A DNA stretch of 64,000 nt from Rugalucina vietnamica (taxonomy: Eukaryota; Mollusca; Bivalvia; Lucinida; Lucinidae), in the NCBI GenBank assembly GCA_964017185.1, contig OZ024870.1:30341621-30405620 (forward strand), in the 5' to 3' direction. Of this stretch, positions 11,333 through 22,272 are shown piece after piece. The position numbers and the translations under genes are program-made. The notes beneath the pieces are model-generated. The model was not told where the DNA came from. It did no database searches and saw only the letters and a program-made list of their open reading frames with translations. Position 1 is the first letter of the stretch, and each line of letters opens with the position of its first letter.

Positions 11333-12277
11333 GGTCATATTTTATTACAAAATATGTTATATCTTGCCTGCGTATTGTTTCCGATTGTGATTCCTTATAT
11401 TGGGGTATTTGTCAGTGTATCTCTGGGGTACTTGTAAAGGTGAATGTACTGCTTGAAAAGGCAAATAGATAAACAAAGGCTGAAAAATAACAATGAATAT
11501 TTCGGTAACGTCACTTTCTCTATCGATTCACTTCTCAATTTGAAACTTTATTATTTCGGTTGTGCATACCTCATATTCATGTGTACATGTAACAGTAAGC
11601 AAATGGATTAAACCAAATTTAGTCTATAAAGCCCTTTTATCATAATTTTGCAACCTTTGCGTTCGTGATTGCAATTTGGAAACTAATCATTCATAGTTAA
11701 TTTTAAAATATATCTAAATGTTTCTCTTTAGCTCATTTAAGCCTGGCGTCCCTTTTGTGGGACATAGGCAAACAGCATAGCCCCAGATGGGACACCGCAG
11801 AATGCGGCGTCCCATCTGGGGCTATTCTGTTTGCATGGAGAAATTTAATCGAAAAATGAGATCAAAAATAAAAATCACTCCTAACACCCCTCAAAATGAA
11901 AGTGGACTCTTCCAATTGGTAATGATGGGAGAACCCATTCGTCAAATGTGGGTTAAACATGCATTGCAAAGTCTTTATGCATATCCTTTATATCTACATG
12001 TAAATGCATTCCTAACTAAATTACATGTAAACAATTCTTACTGTAAGAAATCACTGTAAAAGTGCATGCTTACAACATACATGTACAACAAACCTTGTCT
12101 CCATTATGATTCTTGACAATGTTGATAACTTTATCTGCAAACAACTCTGTGGAGTAACTGCCATTTGCAAAAGTAGGATTAGTGTTGTCTCTAAGATCCA
12201 TTCCACAGAACCCACTGTCACATCTACGATGAGTGTAGTAATCCTCGCTCCCCGTCAGGTAACCTACGGTGAATGTG

Positions 12278-12556
12278 ACATTACGAAAACATGCCCATGT
12301 AATATACAGGTTTCTCTTATGTTGTAAAAATTGAAAATTTTCAGTAGATGTTTTTGGAATTTTTTTTCTTATTTTTGCTCAAAACATAGATTGTGGGTAC
12401 ACGTTAGAACCGACTCGCCGATGCGGTTCTAACGAGTACCCACAATCTATGTTTTAGAGCAAAAATAAGAAAAATAGGTATACCCCTGCATACCCCAGTT
12501 TTACTATATAAAATTGGGGTTCAAAGGGGTATACAAGTCAAGGACATGTTTTCCTG
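12278..12556. mobile_element. Q-type MITE beside the exon 3 acceptor of sulfatase copy 1
   Basis: Its ends are 'acgaaaacatgcccatgtaa' and 'caaggacatgttttcctgat'. A central hairpin of about 50-bp arms is built on 'catagattgtgggtacacgt', with flanking 'ttcttatttttgctc' arms. A TATA-like 'tactatataaaa' with 'cataccccagttt' completes the unit. It starts about 15 bp upstream of exon 3. Confidence 0.8.
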
Positions 12557-13390
12557 ATGTTTTGTAAAGAGAAACAGAGATTTGTTGAATTCTTTTCCAT
12601 CTATTATTATTTAAACATTTAATAGTGAGAAAAAGAGATTTCATAGAAACTCCATTTAGAATATTTCTTAATATTATACCAATCCCATAGTATTCTGTGT
12701 ACGGCAAAGGTTAAATTGAGTTTGTCTAAAATATAGGTAATATTCCTTGCTTTTTAAGCAGCCATGTACAATCTTTTCACATGGCTGGTCCATATTATGT
12801 CAATGTTAGACTTGATTTTGACACGAACTGCTCATGAAGTTGAACCTACCAAAGTAAGAATCAAATCCACGACTGTTTGGTAGATAGTCTTTCTTGTACA
12901 TGCCAACATGCCATTTCCCGACAGCATGGGTAGAATATCCCGATTCTTTCATTTTGTCCGCGATGGTAGGGCTATCCAAGGGGAGACCATTTGGTTGGGT
13001 TGGCCAGATAATGCCATGCTGCAAACCTGTGTGAATCTGAAAGACCAATGAATTGATCATCATATTAGAACCAATGCAACTTTCTGACTCTTCATGTATC
13101 ATAAGACATGTCTGGATATAAAGAAAATATGTAGCCAAAAGTTGTGATTTACTGTTTGAAAATATTATGATATTTGTAAGTTCAAACTGAGCTAAGATTT
13201 ATTTGATATAGTCACAGCATCATGTTACCATACAAATTCAGTGTGTCTTGTGGGAGTTTATGTAATGGTTAAATGTTGGTTTAAATCTGTTTTAAATACA
13301 ATCTGCAAAATCACAAGATGGTAATTAATATCAAAAGAATAAAGAAACACAAATGCTTAAATTCAAAATAGTGGTAGTAATTATCATATC

Positions 13391-13628
13391 TGAGCCGCCG
13401 CATGGGAAAATCAACAATCTGCATTGGCGAAAAACAAAGGTGCAGATCAGACTCGAAGTAACTGCGAAGCTGATCAGCACCTTTGTTTTCGCTACATGAA
13501 TAGTACAATTCCTCTACTTTCTAAATCCAAAATTTCCAGCCTCTAACCATCTTCTGTGACTGTACAGCCCGGTTTGTGTCAGAACCGGTCGAAAACCCCG
13601 AAAACCGGTTTTCTCACGCACAGGCTCA
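13391..13628. mobile_element. P-type MITE in intron 1 of sulfatase copy 1
   Basis: It runs from 'tgagccgccgcatgggaaaa' to 'ttttctcacgcacaggctca', flanked by TTATCAT on both sides (a possible TSD). An orthologous copy sits in intron 1 of copy 2 (43785-44026), so this insertion is older than the gene duplication. Confidence 0.8.
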
Positions 13629-14341
13629 TTTATCATCTTAGAATCAAATGCAAACAATACCTGATATCTTCCTGACAGTAGCTGACTTCGTGTTGGTGTG
13701 CAAATGGGCTGTATGTAATAGTTCTCAAGCTTGATTCCCTCATCTGCCAACTTGTCCAGGTTTGGTGTCTTTATCTCGGACCCGTGATAACCAATGTCAT
13801 GCCAACCATAGTCATCAGCCAGAATGAAGAGGATGTTAGGTTGTTTACTCTCGCACTGAGTTAGAAAAGTTGATACCAAAAGGCAGCAAACAAGTTGAAA
13901 ATGGATCATAGCTGCTTCATAAGTCTATAAGACTTCCTGTAAAAACAAATTGTATGGAAAAGAAATGCCATCCTACAGTACAATTTTTGTGTGCGATACA
14001 TGGATAAAAACTGACAAATAAACTGTTATAAAACGTAAAACACACCTTTGAATGAACATTTGTATGAATGATTGTATTGCCCTACCAAGACTTTTCGAAG
14101 AACTGATATCAGGACGGGCAATCCACGTGTGTGCAGTACCCCACCCACAGCGATAGCACACGGAGGCGCAAGTGGCTAGCTTGCGTTTGTTTTGCAAGAC
14201 AAATTCAACTATATACAGACTTTTAACATGGCAAAATAAATGATTACTGAATGGGAAGATGAAACTTATTATTGGAAACTCATTATAAATTTAATTAACT
14301 AAAATCTACAGTAAATTAAACCAAATCTACAGTAAACTGTC

Positions 14342-16468
14342 ATGGGATCCAGGAAAATACAAACTCCTTCAAAATACAATGACTGTTTGACAGGAGATGA
14401 TATGGACTCTTTTGTAAATGAAGAAAATGACCAGGAATCAGATAAAGTACCAGTAAACATCAAAATCATGGATCTTGAGGTTCCCCAAAATCATCCTCAA
14501 GTCGATGGTAAAATAAACAATGTGACATTTAAGACTGACCGGCCAGACGAATGGAAATCGGCAATACTGTCATATTTTGGTGAATCAAGAAGCTGTTATA
14601 TTAAAGATGGTTCTGTTATCAAAGTGTCGTTTGACTTTAAAGGTAGAAACTACACAGTGAAGATTAACTTTTACGATTCAGGATCGGTTGTCATACAGGG
14701 TGTTAAGTGCACAGTTTTCACGGAAATGCACTTTGACTCATTGAAACAAAAAGTTGAAAATAATGAAGAGCTTCATAAAGGAAGCAAGGCAGACCCTATT
14801 CGAACCCAGCCGAATGTGCCCAATATTAGCCAAGCTGAAACAATAAATCTTCCGGATCAGTATATGGCTGAAAACACACCTTCAACACCTATGAGAGAGG
14901 TTGTGAGTAAAACTCCAAAATATACAAAAAACTGTAATACAAATGAAGATTCTGCCAAATCTAATGATACACCTATACAGTTGACCCCAAAGGAAAGAGT
15001 GAATCTTCATTCAAAAACTTTAGACCAGAAACTGACAAGCATTAATAATGCTTTGTGCACAGTTGATAAAGCTATAAACTCATTAACAGAATCTGTATCA
15101 GATCTAACAACATCCTCATCCAACATTCCATCATTCTTGTCAGATTCTCTAAAAGGAGTGAAAAAACGTATGAATGACCTTGTCGACGAATTGGACTCCA
15201 AAGTTAGACAAACGAATCAATCCTTAGACTCTGTACATGTCAAGTTAAACTCTCTTGATACTCAAGTAAAGACATGTATGACTAAACAGGACAATATGTC
15301 AGATTCCCTTGATAAAATCCTTGACATAGTCAGTCGTCTCTATGAAAAGGTTGAGGATATCGAGAAACCAAGTGAAGTTATGACAGATGGAAATGAAATG
15401 ATTATAATACAGGACCTTCCAAACCACAAAGGTGCGCAAATATATTCAAGGTCATCTAATGATACAATTAACATGTCAGTTAGTTCAGAAAAATCTGAGG
15501 AAGTGACACAAAGGAATTCCACAACTGAAAATGAAACACAACACACAAATACTGATAGAACAGAATTGATAGGACAGAATAATGGTTCTGAAAACACACA
15601 AATGCCCTTAAACAATCATAGTCATGAAGAGCTTCAACAAAATGGCAGCATAATCACATGTGATAACTTAATCATTAGTGATAGCATGTTAAGAAGGATT
15701 AATCCTCGGAAATTTTCCCCCCGACAAATAACAGTTAAAAAATTTGTGAGTGGTGGGATCACCGCTGGCACTAATTTTATAACTCAACAGGGTGTTCATT
15801 ATAAACCTAAAAAGGTTCTAATTCACATTGGCACCAGGGATCTACCCCATAATACGCTTACGGAGGAACTTTACAATAGAATGGTAGAAACTGCAGTTAA
15901 AACATGGGACACAGCCGAGATATATATACTACCCATATTGGAAAGAAAGGACCTCACACAGAACATTGTAAATGAAGCAAACCATGTAATAAAAGTAGTA
16001 TGTGACAGACATAATGTAACCCTTATGAACCACTTCAAGGTGGAACCAAACATGTACTATGATCAAGTTCATTTGAACGATAGAATAGGATTGCCTCGAC
16101 TAATACAACATATAAAAATCGGAATGAATTTGGCAAGGTACTCTTACAGGTCTAAAGTTCAAAATCAACCTGTTGAAAACTCACACGAAAGGGGCCAAGC
16201 TGGTCAACCCTCATCTACATATGCTGATTCAACATTTGCTAGTAGTTATAATACCATAATTAGACCCTCAGAAGCACCAGCAAGGGATATTTATTCAACA
16301 GCCAACATTCAAAATACTCCTATGACTCCATGGTCATATACTGGGATTCCCAATGTACCAATAGTGCCTCCAACACTAAACCAAAACATTCCATGGATGT
16401 ATCAGTGGCCAGTTCCGAATATGCACATTCCGAACCAATTACATGTATCTCAGCAGTTGGCAGTGTAA
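14342..16468 (+). CDS. LINE ORF1 protein with coiled coil and SGNH hydrolase-like domain
   Basis: 708 residues. Residues about 50-140 form a compact domain (VTFKTDRPDEWKSAILSYFG and following) of unknown fold. Residues about 220-330 look like a coiled coil (KTLDQKLTSINNALCTVDKA). Residues about 435-605 resemble the esterase domain of CR1/L2 ORF1 proteins: a block I-like NLIISDSM (Ser in SDS, about 443), IGTRDL (about 495) in the GxND position, and DQVHLN (about 573) for the Asp/His pair. The C-terminal 100 residues are proline- and asparagine-rich. In known elements ORF1 binds RNA and helps form the RNP. That role is inferred here. Confidence 0.85.
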   Translation: MGSRKIQTPSKYNDCLTGDDMDSFVNEENDQESDKVPVNIKIMDLEVPQNHPQVDGKINNVTFKTDRPDEWKSAILSYFGESRSCYIKDGSVIKVSFDFKGRNYTVKINFYDSGSVVIQGVKCTVFTEMHFDSLKQKVENNEELHKGSKADPIRTQPNVPNISQAETINLPDQYMAENTPSTPMREVVSKTPKYTKNCNTNEDSAKSNDTPIQLTPKERVNLHSKTLDQKLTSINNALCTVDKAINSLTESVSDLTTSSSNIPSFLSDSLKGVKKRMNDLVDELDSKVRQTNQSLDSVHVKLNSLDTQVKTCMTKQDNMSDSLDKILDIVSRLYEKVEDIEKPSEVMTDGNEMIIIQDLPNHKGAQIYSRSSNDTINMSVSSEKSEEVTQRNSTTENETQHTNTDRTELIGQNNGSENTQMPLNNHSHEELQQNGSIITCDNLIISDSMLRRINPRKFSPRQITVKKFVSGGITAGTNFITQQGVHYKPKKVLIHIGTRDLPHNTLTEELYNRMVETAVKTWDTAEIYILPILERKDLTQNIVNEANHVIKVVCDRHNVTLMNHFKVEPNMYYDQVHLNDRIGLPRLIQHIKIGMNLARYSYRSKVQNQPVENSHERGQAGQPSSTYADSTFASSYNTIIRPSEAPARDIYSTANIQNTPMTPWSYTGIPNVPIVPPTLNQNIPWMYQWPVPNMHIPNQLHVSQQLAV

Positions 16469-17550
16469 TGGTACTGATAATAGATATCATTTAATTTTTA
16501 ATACATTTTGAACAACTAGTGCTGACAGACTGTGACTGAGATTACTATAATATTGCGTTGAGCAATTCAAGATAAGTTACTTATGAATAGTATTCATTCA
16601 AAATAATAGAATCTAGTACGAAGATAATAAAATGCAGTACTTGATGGGATGGATAAAGGATAATTAGACAATTATCTAGTCATTCTGGTACCCACCTAGT
16701 ATTTAATTCTTATTGTTGACTCATATTCATAATGAGCAGTCGGTTTCAAATAGACTAAACCATGAATGCAAGTTGATGCAACAAACTAGTCATTTTGATA
16801 TTCATCTAGTCTTTAATATGCTTTTTCGTGCGTCTTGATGCATCGTTTTATGTTGATGGTATAGGCCATATGTAACATGATTTTAGTTGTTTCAGTCTAT
16901 AATCATAGCAACATGAGGTCCAACATATTGAAAATGTAGTACACAACTACACATGATATGAATATTAGTTGGTGATGATATAAAAAATCACAATTGTTTT
17001 TATAGCATTCTACTATAAATGTATTTTAAGATAATAAGACATTTCATTAGAATAAATTACTATATGAGATATATACAAAGAATGGTAAAATACACAGAGT
17101 ACTTGTTACATAAATATATGTTTGTTTTTCATGTTAAACAGTGTTGGAATTGCTACTCTGATTTCATATCTTATACAATACAACAGCAAGATAAGGTAGA
17201 ACACAGTCATGTGCTGCAAAGAGAATGATTTTTATAAATGTATTGCATAACTATTTTGTACTATGGCAGCTTGCATAACTATTTTGTACTATGGCAGCAC
17301 ATTATTTCATTTTGAAACGACAAACACTCAAGTTATTGTTATTTAGTCATTTAATGACATACAAGTCAATACCTCTTTTCTTGAGGAAACATTTTTCAAG
17401 TGAGTCAACTTCTAGAACATTTTAATGAATGCATTGAAATGACTCTTATAGAAATGTTTAAATTAACGAATAGCCAACATTAAGTTTTCTAATAGATAAA
17501 AGTTTCCTTTAAAATGTAAGCATCTTCCCAAAACCAATATTGCTTATAGC
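16469..17550 (+). other. Unusually long inter-ORF region of the LINE
   Basis: There are 1082 non-coding, AT-rich bases between ORF1 and ORF2. A perfect tandem duplication of about 28 bp ('gcataactattttgtactat' plus 'ggcagc') lies at about 17247-17302. No ORF longer than 70 codons was seen that resembles a protein. It could hold an internal promoter or translation re-initiation signal for ORF2, or be an internal insertion. Confidence 0.5.
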
Positions 17551-20500
17551 ATGCCAAGACATTCCTCACTTCCCACTTCAACTTTGAAGTTTGGGATGTG
17601 GAACATTGAAGGGTTAAATTATGATAAAATCAATGATTCATATTTTAATGATCTTATATCCAATATGCACATCATCAGTTTTGTTGAAACATGGAGCGAT
17701 GGTAGTCAGGATCTTAGTGTACCAGGTTTTGACCTTATTCATAGGACTTCAAGGAAGCGAAATAAAAAAGCAAGACGTAATTCTGGAGGTATATCAGTTT
17801 ATATCAAACACAGTCTCAACAAAGGAGTTAAACCCTTAAAAAATAAACACACTGATATAACATGGATAAAATTAGATCACTTGTACTTTCATCTGAAAAA
17901 AGACATTTACCTTGCATCTGTTTATATATCTCCTGAACATACTAGTGGTAATGTCCCTGACATAGACTCTGTTTATTCCCAGCTTTTACAAGATATAGAA
18001 GTGTATTCAAAATATGGAGATATAGTAATACAAGGTGACTTTAATGCTTACACAAGTACAGACCCAGACTATATAATGGCAGATGAAATCACATTTGCAA
18101 ATTATTCAGACAACCATTATGTTTCAGATACAAATTTACCTAGAAATAACTTAGACATAAAACATTCAAATAATAGTGGCAAATTATTATTAAGCATTTG
18201 TAGAGAAACAAGTCTCCGAATAATTAATGGTAGAATGATAGGAGACCTACTTGGTAATTTTACCAGTATACATTACAATGGGTGTAGTGTAGTGGATTAC
18301 ACTCTAGTATCTGAAAGTTTATTGAAATCTGTCATACACTTTAAAGTTCATGATTTTACAGCATTATCAGATCACTGCCCTATAGTATGCTCTATTAAGA
18401 CAGCAGGCGAATCCCATATTTTTACAGAAAAAGTAAAACTTGATTCTCTACCCGGAAAATTTCTATGGAATACTGACTCTATTGAATCATATTCAAAAAA
18501 TATAAGTCACCCAGACATTCGTAAAAGATTTCAAGATTTTGAAAATAAAGAATTCACAGACACTGATGTCTCTGTTGAAGCGTTTAATAACATCTTATTA
18601 GATGTTGCCAAATCATCAACTAAATACATTCAGAACTTAAATATGAAAGCGAAAAGAAAAAAGAACAAACCCTGGTTTAATCAGTCATGCAAAGACATGA
18701 GAAATATACTGAAAAAATATGAAAAGCTTGTGCGGAAAAATCCCTCTGATGGGTCATATAGACATGCATTTTATTCTTATAGATCAAAATTTAGAAGATT
18801 GTGTAACTATCAAGCTAAGATGTTCAATCAATCTGTTTTAAACGACATAAGTAAAAACATGGATTCAAATCCAAAAACATTTTGGAATCTTCTCAATAAA
18901 TTAAGTAAATCAACCACAAAATCTGTTGGAGAAAATATACAAGAAGGTAAATTTATAGATTTTTTCACGAATTTAAATTCAGCTGAAACTGTTAATAACG
19001 AATTTCAGTCAAATGTTGTAACTCAACTGCATGCTATGGAGGCTCAGAATACTCAGTTTAGCTCAGCCAATGATGATTTGAATAAAGAAATCAATACAAA
19101 TGAAATAATGAAAGCCATCAAAAGTCTTAAAAATGGTAAAAGTGCATCTGGTGACAATATTACAAATGAAATGTTAAAAAATGGTTCTTCTGTATTCATT
19201 AATGCATTGAAAAAGCTTTTTAATTATATTTTTGATGCTGGTAAATTCCCATCATTTTGGAATGAAAGCTATATAGTATTAATACATAAAAAAGGAAGTA
19301 AAAATGACCCAGCAAATTACAGAGGAATCTCCTTAACATCATGTCTTGGAAAACTCTTCAATAAAGTGATCAATGCTCGACTTTTAGAATATGTAGATAC
19401 TAAAAACTTATTAAGTTATAACCAGATAGGTTTCAAACAAAATTCAAGAACATGTGACCATATACTTACACTAAAATCAATCATTGATTTCCAGAAGTCT
19501 AAAAAGAAAAAAGTATTTGCAGCCTTTATTGATCTGCGCAAGGCGTTTGATACTGTTTGGCGAGATGGTTTGTTCTACAAAATATTACTTAATGGTATCA
19601 ATGGAAGAGTTTATAATATTATTCGCTCTATGTATACCGATAACATATGTAAAATTAAATTTGCTCATGGATTAAGTAAACAATTTCCATCAACCTGTGG
19701 AGTAAAACAAGGAGATGTTTTGAGTCCCATACTTTTTAATTTGTTTATTGATGACCTGGTGAAAAATTTAAACTCTTGTCCATCTGGAGCAATTTCAGTT
19801 AATGGACTTTCAATAAATTCGCTTTTATATGCAGATGATATTGTTTTATTGGCAAACAGTCAAGAAGCTTTACAGACTTATCTTGATATATTAAATGATT
19901 TTTGTACCTCATGGAAACTGCATATCAATACTGACAAATCAAAAGTAGTAGTTTTTAACTCAGATGGAAAACAGTACTTAGATACGTTTAAGTGTGCAAA
20001 TAGTAGATTGGAAACAAGTAGCTCCTACTGTTATTTAGGGGTCACATTTAAATATACAGGGTCTTTGACACATACAAGCATGTTATTGATGGAAAAAGCT
20101 AAAAAAGCATTTTTTAAAATTAAAAATACAATTGGACTCGACAACCCATGCAATCTTTTGGAAAAGCTGTTTGATAACCTTGTTGTTCCTGTGATGTTGT
20201 ACTGTAGTGAAATATGGGGCATTGCTTCTCCAGTAAATGACTCGACCCCTTATGAACATCTACATTTAAAATTTATAAAAGAAATCCTAGGGGTTCATAG
20301 TAAAGCTTCAAATGATGCATGTCGAGCAGAATTAAATAGATTACCTTTAAGATATAAGATTTTAACTTCGGCCTGTACTTACTGGAATCACTTATGGTCT
20401 TCCCCTAATAGTCTAGTCTGTAAAGTAGTGGAAAAATCCAAGTCCAATAATGGTTGGTTTAGTCAAATGGGTTGCATATTTAACTCTTTAGGTCTCTCAT

Positions 20501-20679
20501 ATCTTTCTGATACCTCAAATGTTAGCTTACGTAAACAATTTTCTGTCAAACAACGTATCATTGATATACACATACAAGAACAAAATATGAGATTAAGAAA
20601 TTCAAAGAAACTCAATACTTTAATGAAATTTTATAAGTCAAATAGTCGCCCTTCATATGTTGATATCCTAAAAAAATAA
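17551..20679 (+). CDS. LINE ORF2: APE endonuclease and reverse transcriptase
   Basis: 1042 residues. The endonuclease covers about residues 12-280: FGMWNIEGL (Asn), SFVETWSDG (Glu), QGDFNAYTS near 160, and ALSDHCPIV near 272 (the Asp-His pair). The RT covers about residues 560-830: LIHKKGSKNDPANYRGISL, motif A FAAFIDLRKAFDTVW near 655, motif B GVKQGDVLSPILFNLFIDDL near 715, and the catalytic YADD near 760. The thumb region follows. The frame ends early in a run of seven A's, and the C-terminal zinc-knuckle part lies in the +1 frame (20693-21007). The protein nicks target DNA and primes reverse transcription of the element RNA. Confidence 0.93.
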   Translation: MPRHSSLPTSTLKFGMWNIEGLNYDKINDSYFNDLISNMHIISFVETWSDGSQDLSVPGFDLIHRTSRKRNKKARRNSGGISVYIKHSLNKGVKPLKNKHTDITWIKLDHLYFHLKKDIYLASVYISPEHTSGNVPDIDSVYSQLLQDIEVYSKYGDIVIQGDFNAYTSTDPDYIMADEITFANYSDNHYVSDTNLPRNNLDIKHSNNSGKLLLSICRETSLRIINGRMIGDLLGNFTSIHYNGCSVVDYTLVSESLLKSVIHFKVHDFTALSDHCPIVCSIKTAGESHIFTEKVKLDSLPGKFLWNTDSIESYSKNISHPDIRKRFQDFENKEFTDTDVSVEAFNNILLDVAKSSTKYIQNLNMKAKRKKNKPWFNQSCKDMRNILKKYEKLVRKNPSDGSYRHAFYSYRSKFRRLCNYQAKMFNQSVLNDISKNMDSNPKTFWNLLNKLSKSTTKSVGENIQEGKFIDFFTNLNSAETVNNEFQSNVVTQLHAMEAQNTQFSSANDDLNKEINTNEIMKAIKSLKNGKSASGDNITNEMLKNGSSVFINALKKLFNYIFDAGKFPSFWNESYIVLIHKKGSKNDPANYRGISLTSCLGKLFNKVINARLLEYVDTKNLLSYNQIGFKQNSRTCDHILTLKSIIDFQKSKKKKVFAAFIDLRKAFDTVWRDGLFYKILLNGINGRVYNIIRSMYTDNICKIKFAHGLSKQFPSTCGVKQGDVLSPILFNLFIDDLVKNLNSCPSGAISVNGLSINSLLYADDIVLLANSQEALQTYLDILNDFCTSWKLHINTDKSKVVVFNSDGKQYLDTFKCANSRLETSSSYCYLGVTFKYTGSLTHTSMLLMEKAKKAFFKIKNTIGLDNPCNLLEKLFDNLVVPVMLYCSEIWGIASPVNDSTPYEHLHLKFIKEILGVHSKASNDACRAELNRLPLRYKILTSACTYWNHLWSSPNSLVCKVVEKSKSNNGWFSQMGCIFNSLGLSYLSDTSNVSLRKQFSVKQRIIDIHIQEQNMRLRNSKKLNTLMKFYKSNSRPSYVDILKK

Positions 20680-21007
20680 GAATGAAAGAGCGATGCTCAG
20701 TAAAATGCGCGTAAGTGCTCATAAACTTGCGATAGAAAGTGGCAGATATACACGTATAAAAACCCCCAAACGGGAACGACTTTGTACTGTTTGTAATTCT
20801 GGTGAAATAGAGGACGAAGAACACTTTCTACTCAACTGCAATGCATATACATCTATAAGGCATGGTTTTTTGACAAAGCTTGTTAATATGAATAATCAGT
20901 GTCTAGACCTTAAAATCATTCTTGATAACAACAATTATTATATCTTGAAACAGTCTGCAAATTTTATAGACAATTGTTTTAAACAAAGAGAAACTGTCAT
21001 TTCTTAA
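20680..21007 (+). pseudogene. ORF2 C-terminal zinc-knuckle segment, separated by a 1-nt frameshift
   Basis: Reading in the +1 frame after the A7 run gives NKNERAMLSKMRVSAHKLA, then IESGRYTR, and a Cys/His knuckle CTVCNSGEIEDEEHFLLNC. This layout is the usual C-terminus of CR1/L2-type ORF2 proteins. Six A's instead of seven at 20670-20676 would make it continuous with ORF2. An isolated 104-codon gene starting at 20693 is unlikely. Confidence 0.8.
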
Positions 21008-21436
21008 TTCAATATTTGCTTAAAAATAGCCATATGGCTTGAGTATTTAAAATAGATAAATTCTATTGAATTCGTAGACTCTAATATCCTGACTACTGTG
21101 ACTACCATTTGTATATAAAATTATTTGATTTTTAAACATGTTTGTCCTATTGTGTATTATGTTTGCTCCAGCCATAACCATTGAAATGTAAATGTGTTTG
21201 TGCTGAATAAATCATTTGTCATTTGTCATTTGTCATTGTCATTTGTTAAAGTTATGATATTGTCAATAAAATTATGCTGTTGAAAAGCTAATTAAATTGT
21301 GCACATTCTACACTCGTTATTAATTTATGCATTTCAAACACATAGTTTTGAGTATTTTCAGTGCTAATTTTCACTAATTTCTGCTAATATTGATTTTTTT
21401 CTGACCATATTACACTTCCAGTGTGACTTCAGTATT

Positions 21437-21770
21437 GATACGATCGGCGTGACGTCATAGGTCATTCGTACGAGGTGAATTCCTCGGTTTTTATCGCTGT
21501 AACAGAATTAAAATCAGAAAATATGAAAACAAAATAAAGATATTAATAAAAGCTTTGCATGTCTTTTTAGATCTTCATTATTTATTCAACTCAAGGTATG
21601 AACCCCGTTATTACTCTGACAAATTATGATTTTATAAGCGTCTAAAAATAATTAAATCACAGCGATATTGACCGAGTTATACCCTCGACCGAATGAGAGA
21701 AGAGGCCGGAAAGGTGCAGTTCCGGTAACCAATATTGATTTTTTCTAACAAAAGAGTAGCTTGCCGACCG
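21437..21770. mobile_element. Small TIR element (about 335 bp) in duplication copy I
   Basis: It is absent from copy II, where the sequence reads straight through 'cttcagtatacttctttggc'. The ends, TTGATACGATCGGC and the complement of TTGACCCGGTCGGC, form an imperfect 14-bp inverted repeat. The duplication is only AT/TA, compatible with a mariner-like MITE. Confidence 0.55.
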
Positions 21771-22137
21771 GGTCAATACTTCTTTGGCGACAATTAACCG
21801 AAATCACCACGGAAATCTTACATGTTTTACATGCTCTTTGCATTCTAAAACAGAATTTTATGAAAAAATATCATTATAAAAGCTATGAATACCATATTTC
21901 GCTGTAATATGCACTATTAAACAGGATAATATTGTTTATTAAATATAGATGATTTCTGAGGTGATTTCGGTGATTTCATGGTGATTTCAGTGACTTAAAA
22001 AAATCGTCAAACCCATTTCAAACAGCAGGAAGCTAAGACACCCCCTCCCATCCACCATGGCAGATCTTCAGAAATTAATCAAATTCAAACCTGCTATTTT
22101 TTATATATCATAACCAAAGAGTAAGTTTAGTTTCTTA

Positions 22138-22272
22138 GGGAGCGTTGTGGCGTGGACTCCGAATCGATCGATCAAAAGGTGGCATCGTGTTGTGTCCTTG
22201 AGCAAGACATATTAACTCCCTGCAGTGCTGGTTAAACCCGGGAAGCGTTGGATCCGTCCCGACATGACTGAA
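22138..22272 (+). mobile_element. tRNA-derived SINE, 5' part (interrupted)
   Basis: It begins 'gggagcgttgtggcgtggac', a tRNA-like head with an internal deletion relative to 55905. The conserved core 'tgtgtccttgagcaagacat' follows. The tail resumes at 24204 with 'aaaattgttgactgggatgt' after the family C insertion. Confidence 0.7.

Larger units (their letters stand above)
9407..13909 (-). pseudogene. ARSB-like: Arylsulfatase B-like gene, copy 1, exons 1-6 only
   Basis: The exons (minus strand) are 13661-13909, 12850-13036, 12094-12263, 11368-11479, 9848-9943 and 9407-9656, of 249, 187, 170, 112, 96 and 250 bp. These sizes and phases match copy 2 exactly. The exons encode 354 codons with no internal stop: a signal peptide, the formylglycine motif CTPTR in exon 1, [11 protein letters not shown] in exon 2, [12 protein letters not shown] in exon 6, and the end WDTI. 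Similarity to copy 2 stops within tens of bases after the exon 6 donor, and exons 7-8 are not found in the 9.4 kb downstream. Reading through the donor gives a stop at once (AAG TGA). The exon 4 donor is GC rather than GT. The copy is either a truncated duplicate, or it uses distant last exons outside the window. A full-length sulfatase would hydrolyse sulfate esters of glycosaminoglycans in the lysosome or outside the cell. Confidence 0.8.
13999..21250 (+). mobile_element. Nearly full-length CR1/L2-type non-LTR retrotransposon
   Basis: There are two main ORFs on the plus strand: an SGNH/esterase-type ORF1, and an ORF2 with an APE-like endonuclease and reverse transcriptase. The 3' end carries a short tandem tail of 'atttgtc' heptamers (about 21208-21246), as CR1/L2 elements end in short repeats rather than poly(A). 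The 5' end is not defined. Similarity between the flanks of the two sulfatase copies stops at about 13998, so the insertion begins near there. Apart from one 1-nt shift near the ORF2 end, the coding capacity is intact, indicating a young copy. Confidence 0.8.

Noticed and set aside
20693..21007. Independent 104-codon gene
   Set aside because: It is the frameshifted C-terminus of LINE ORF2.
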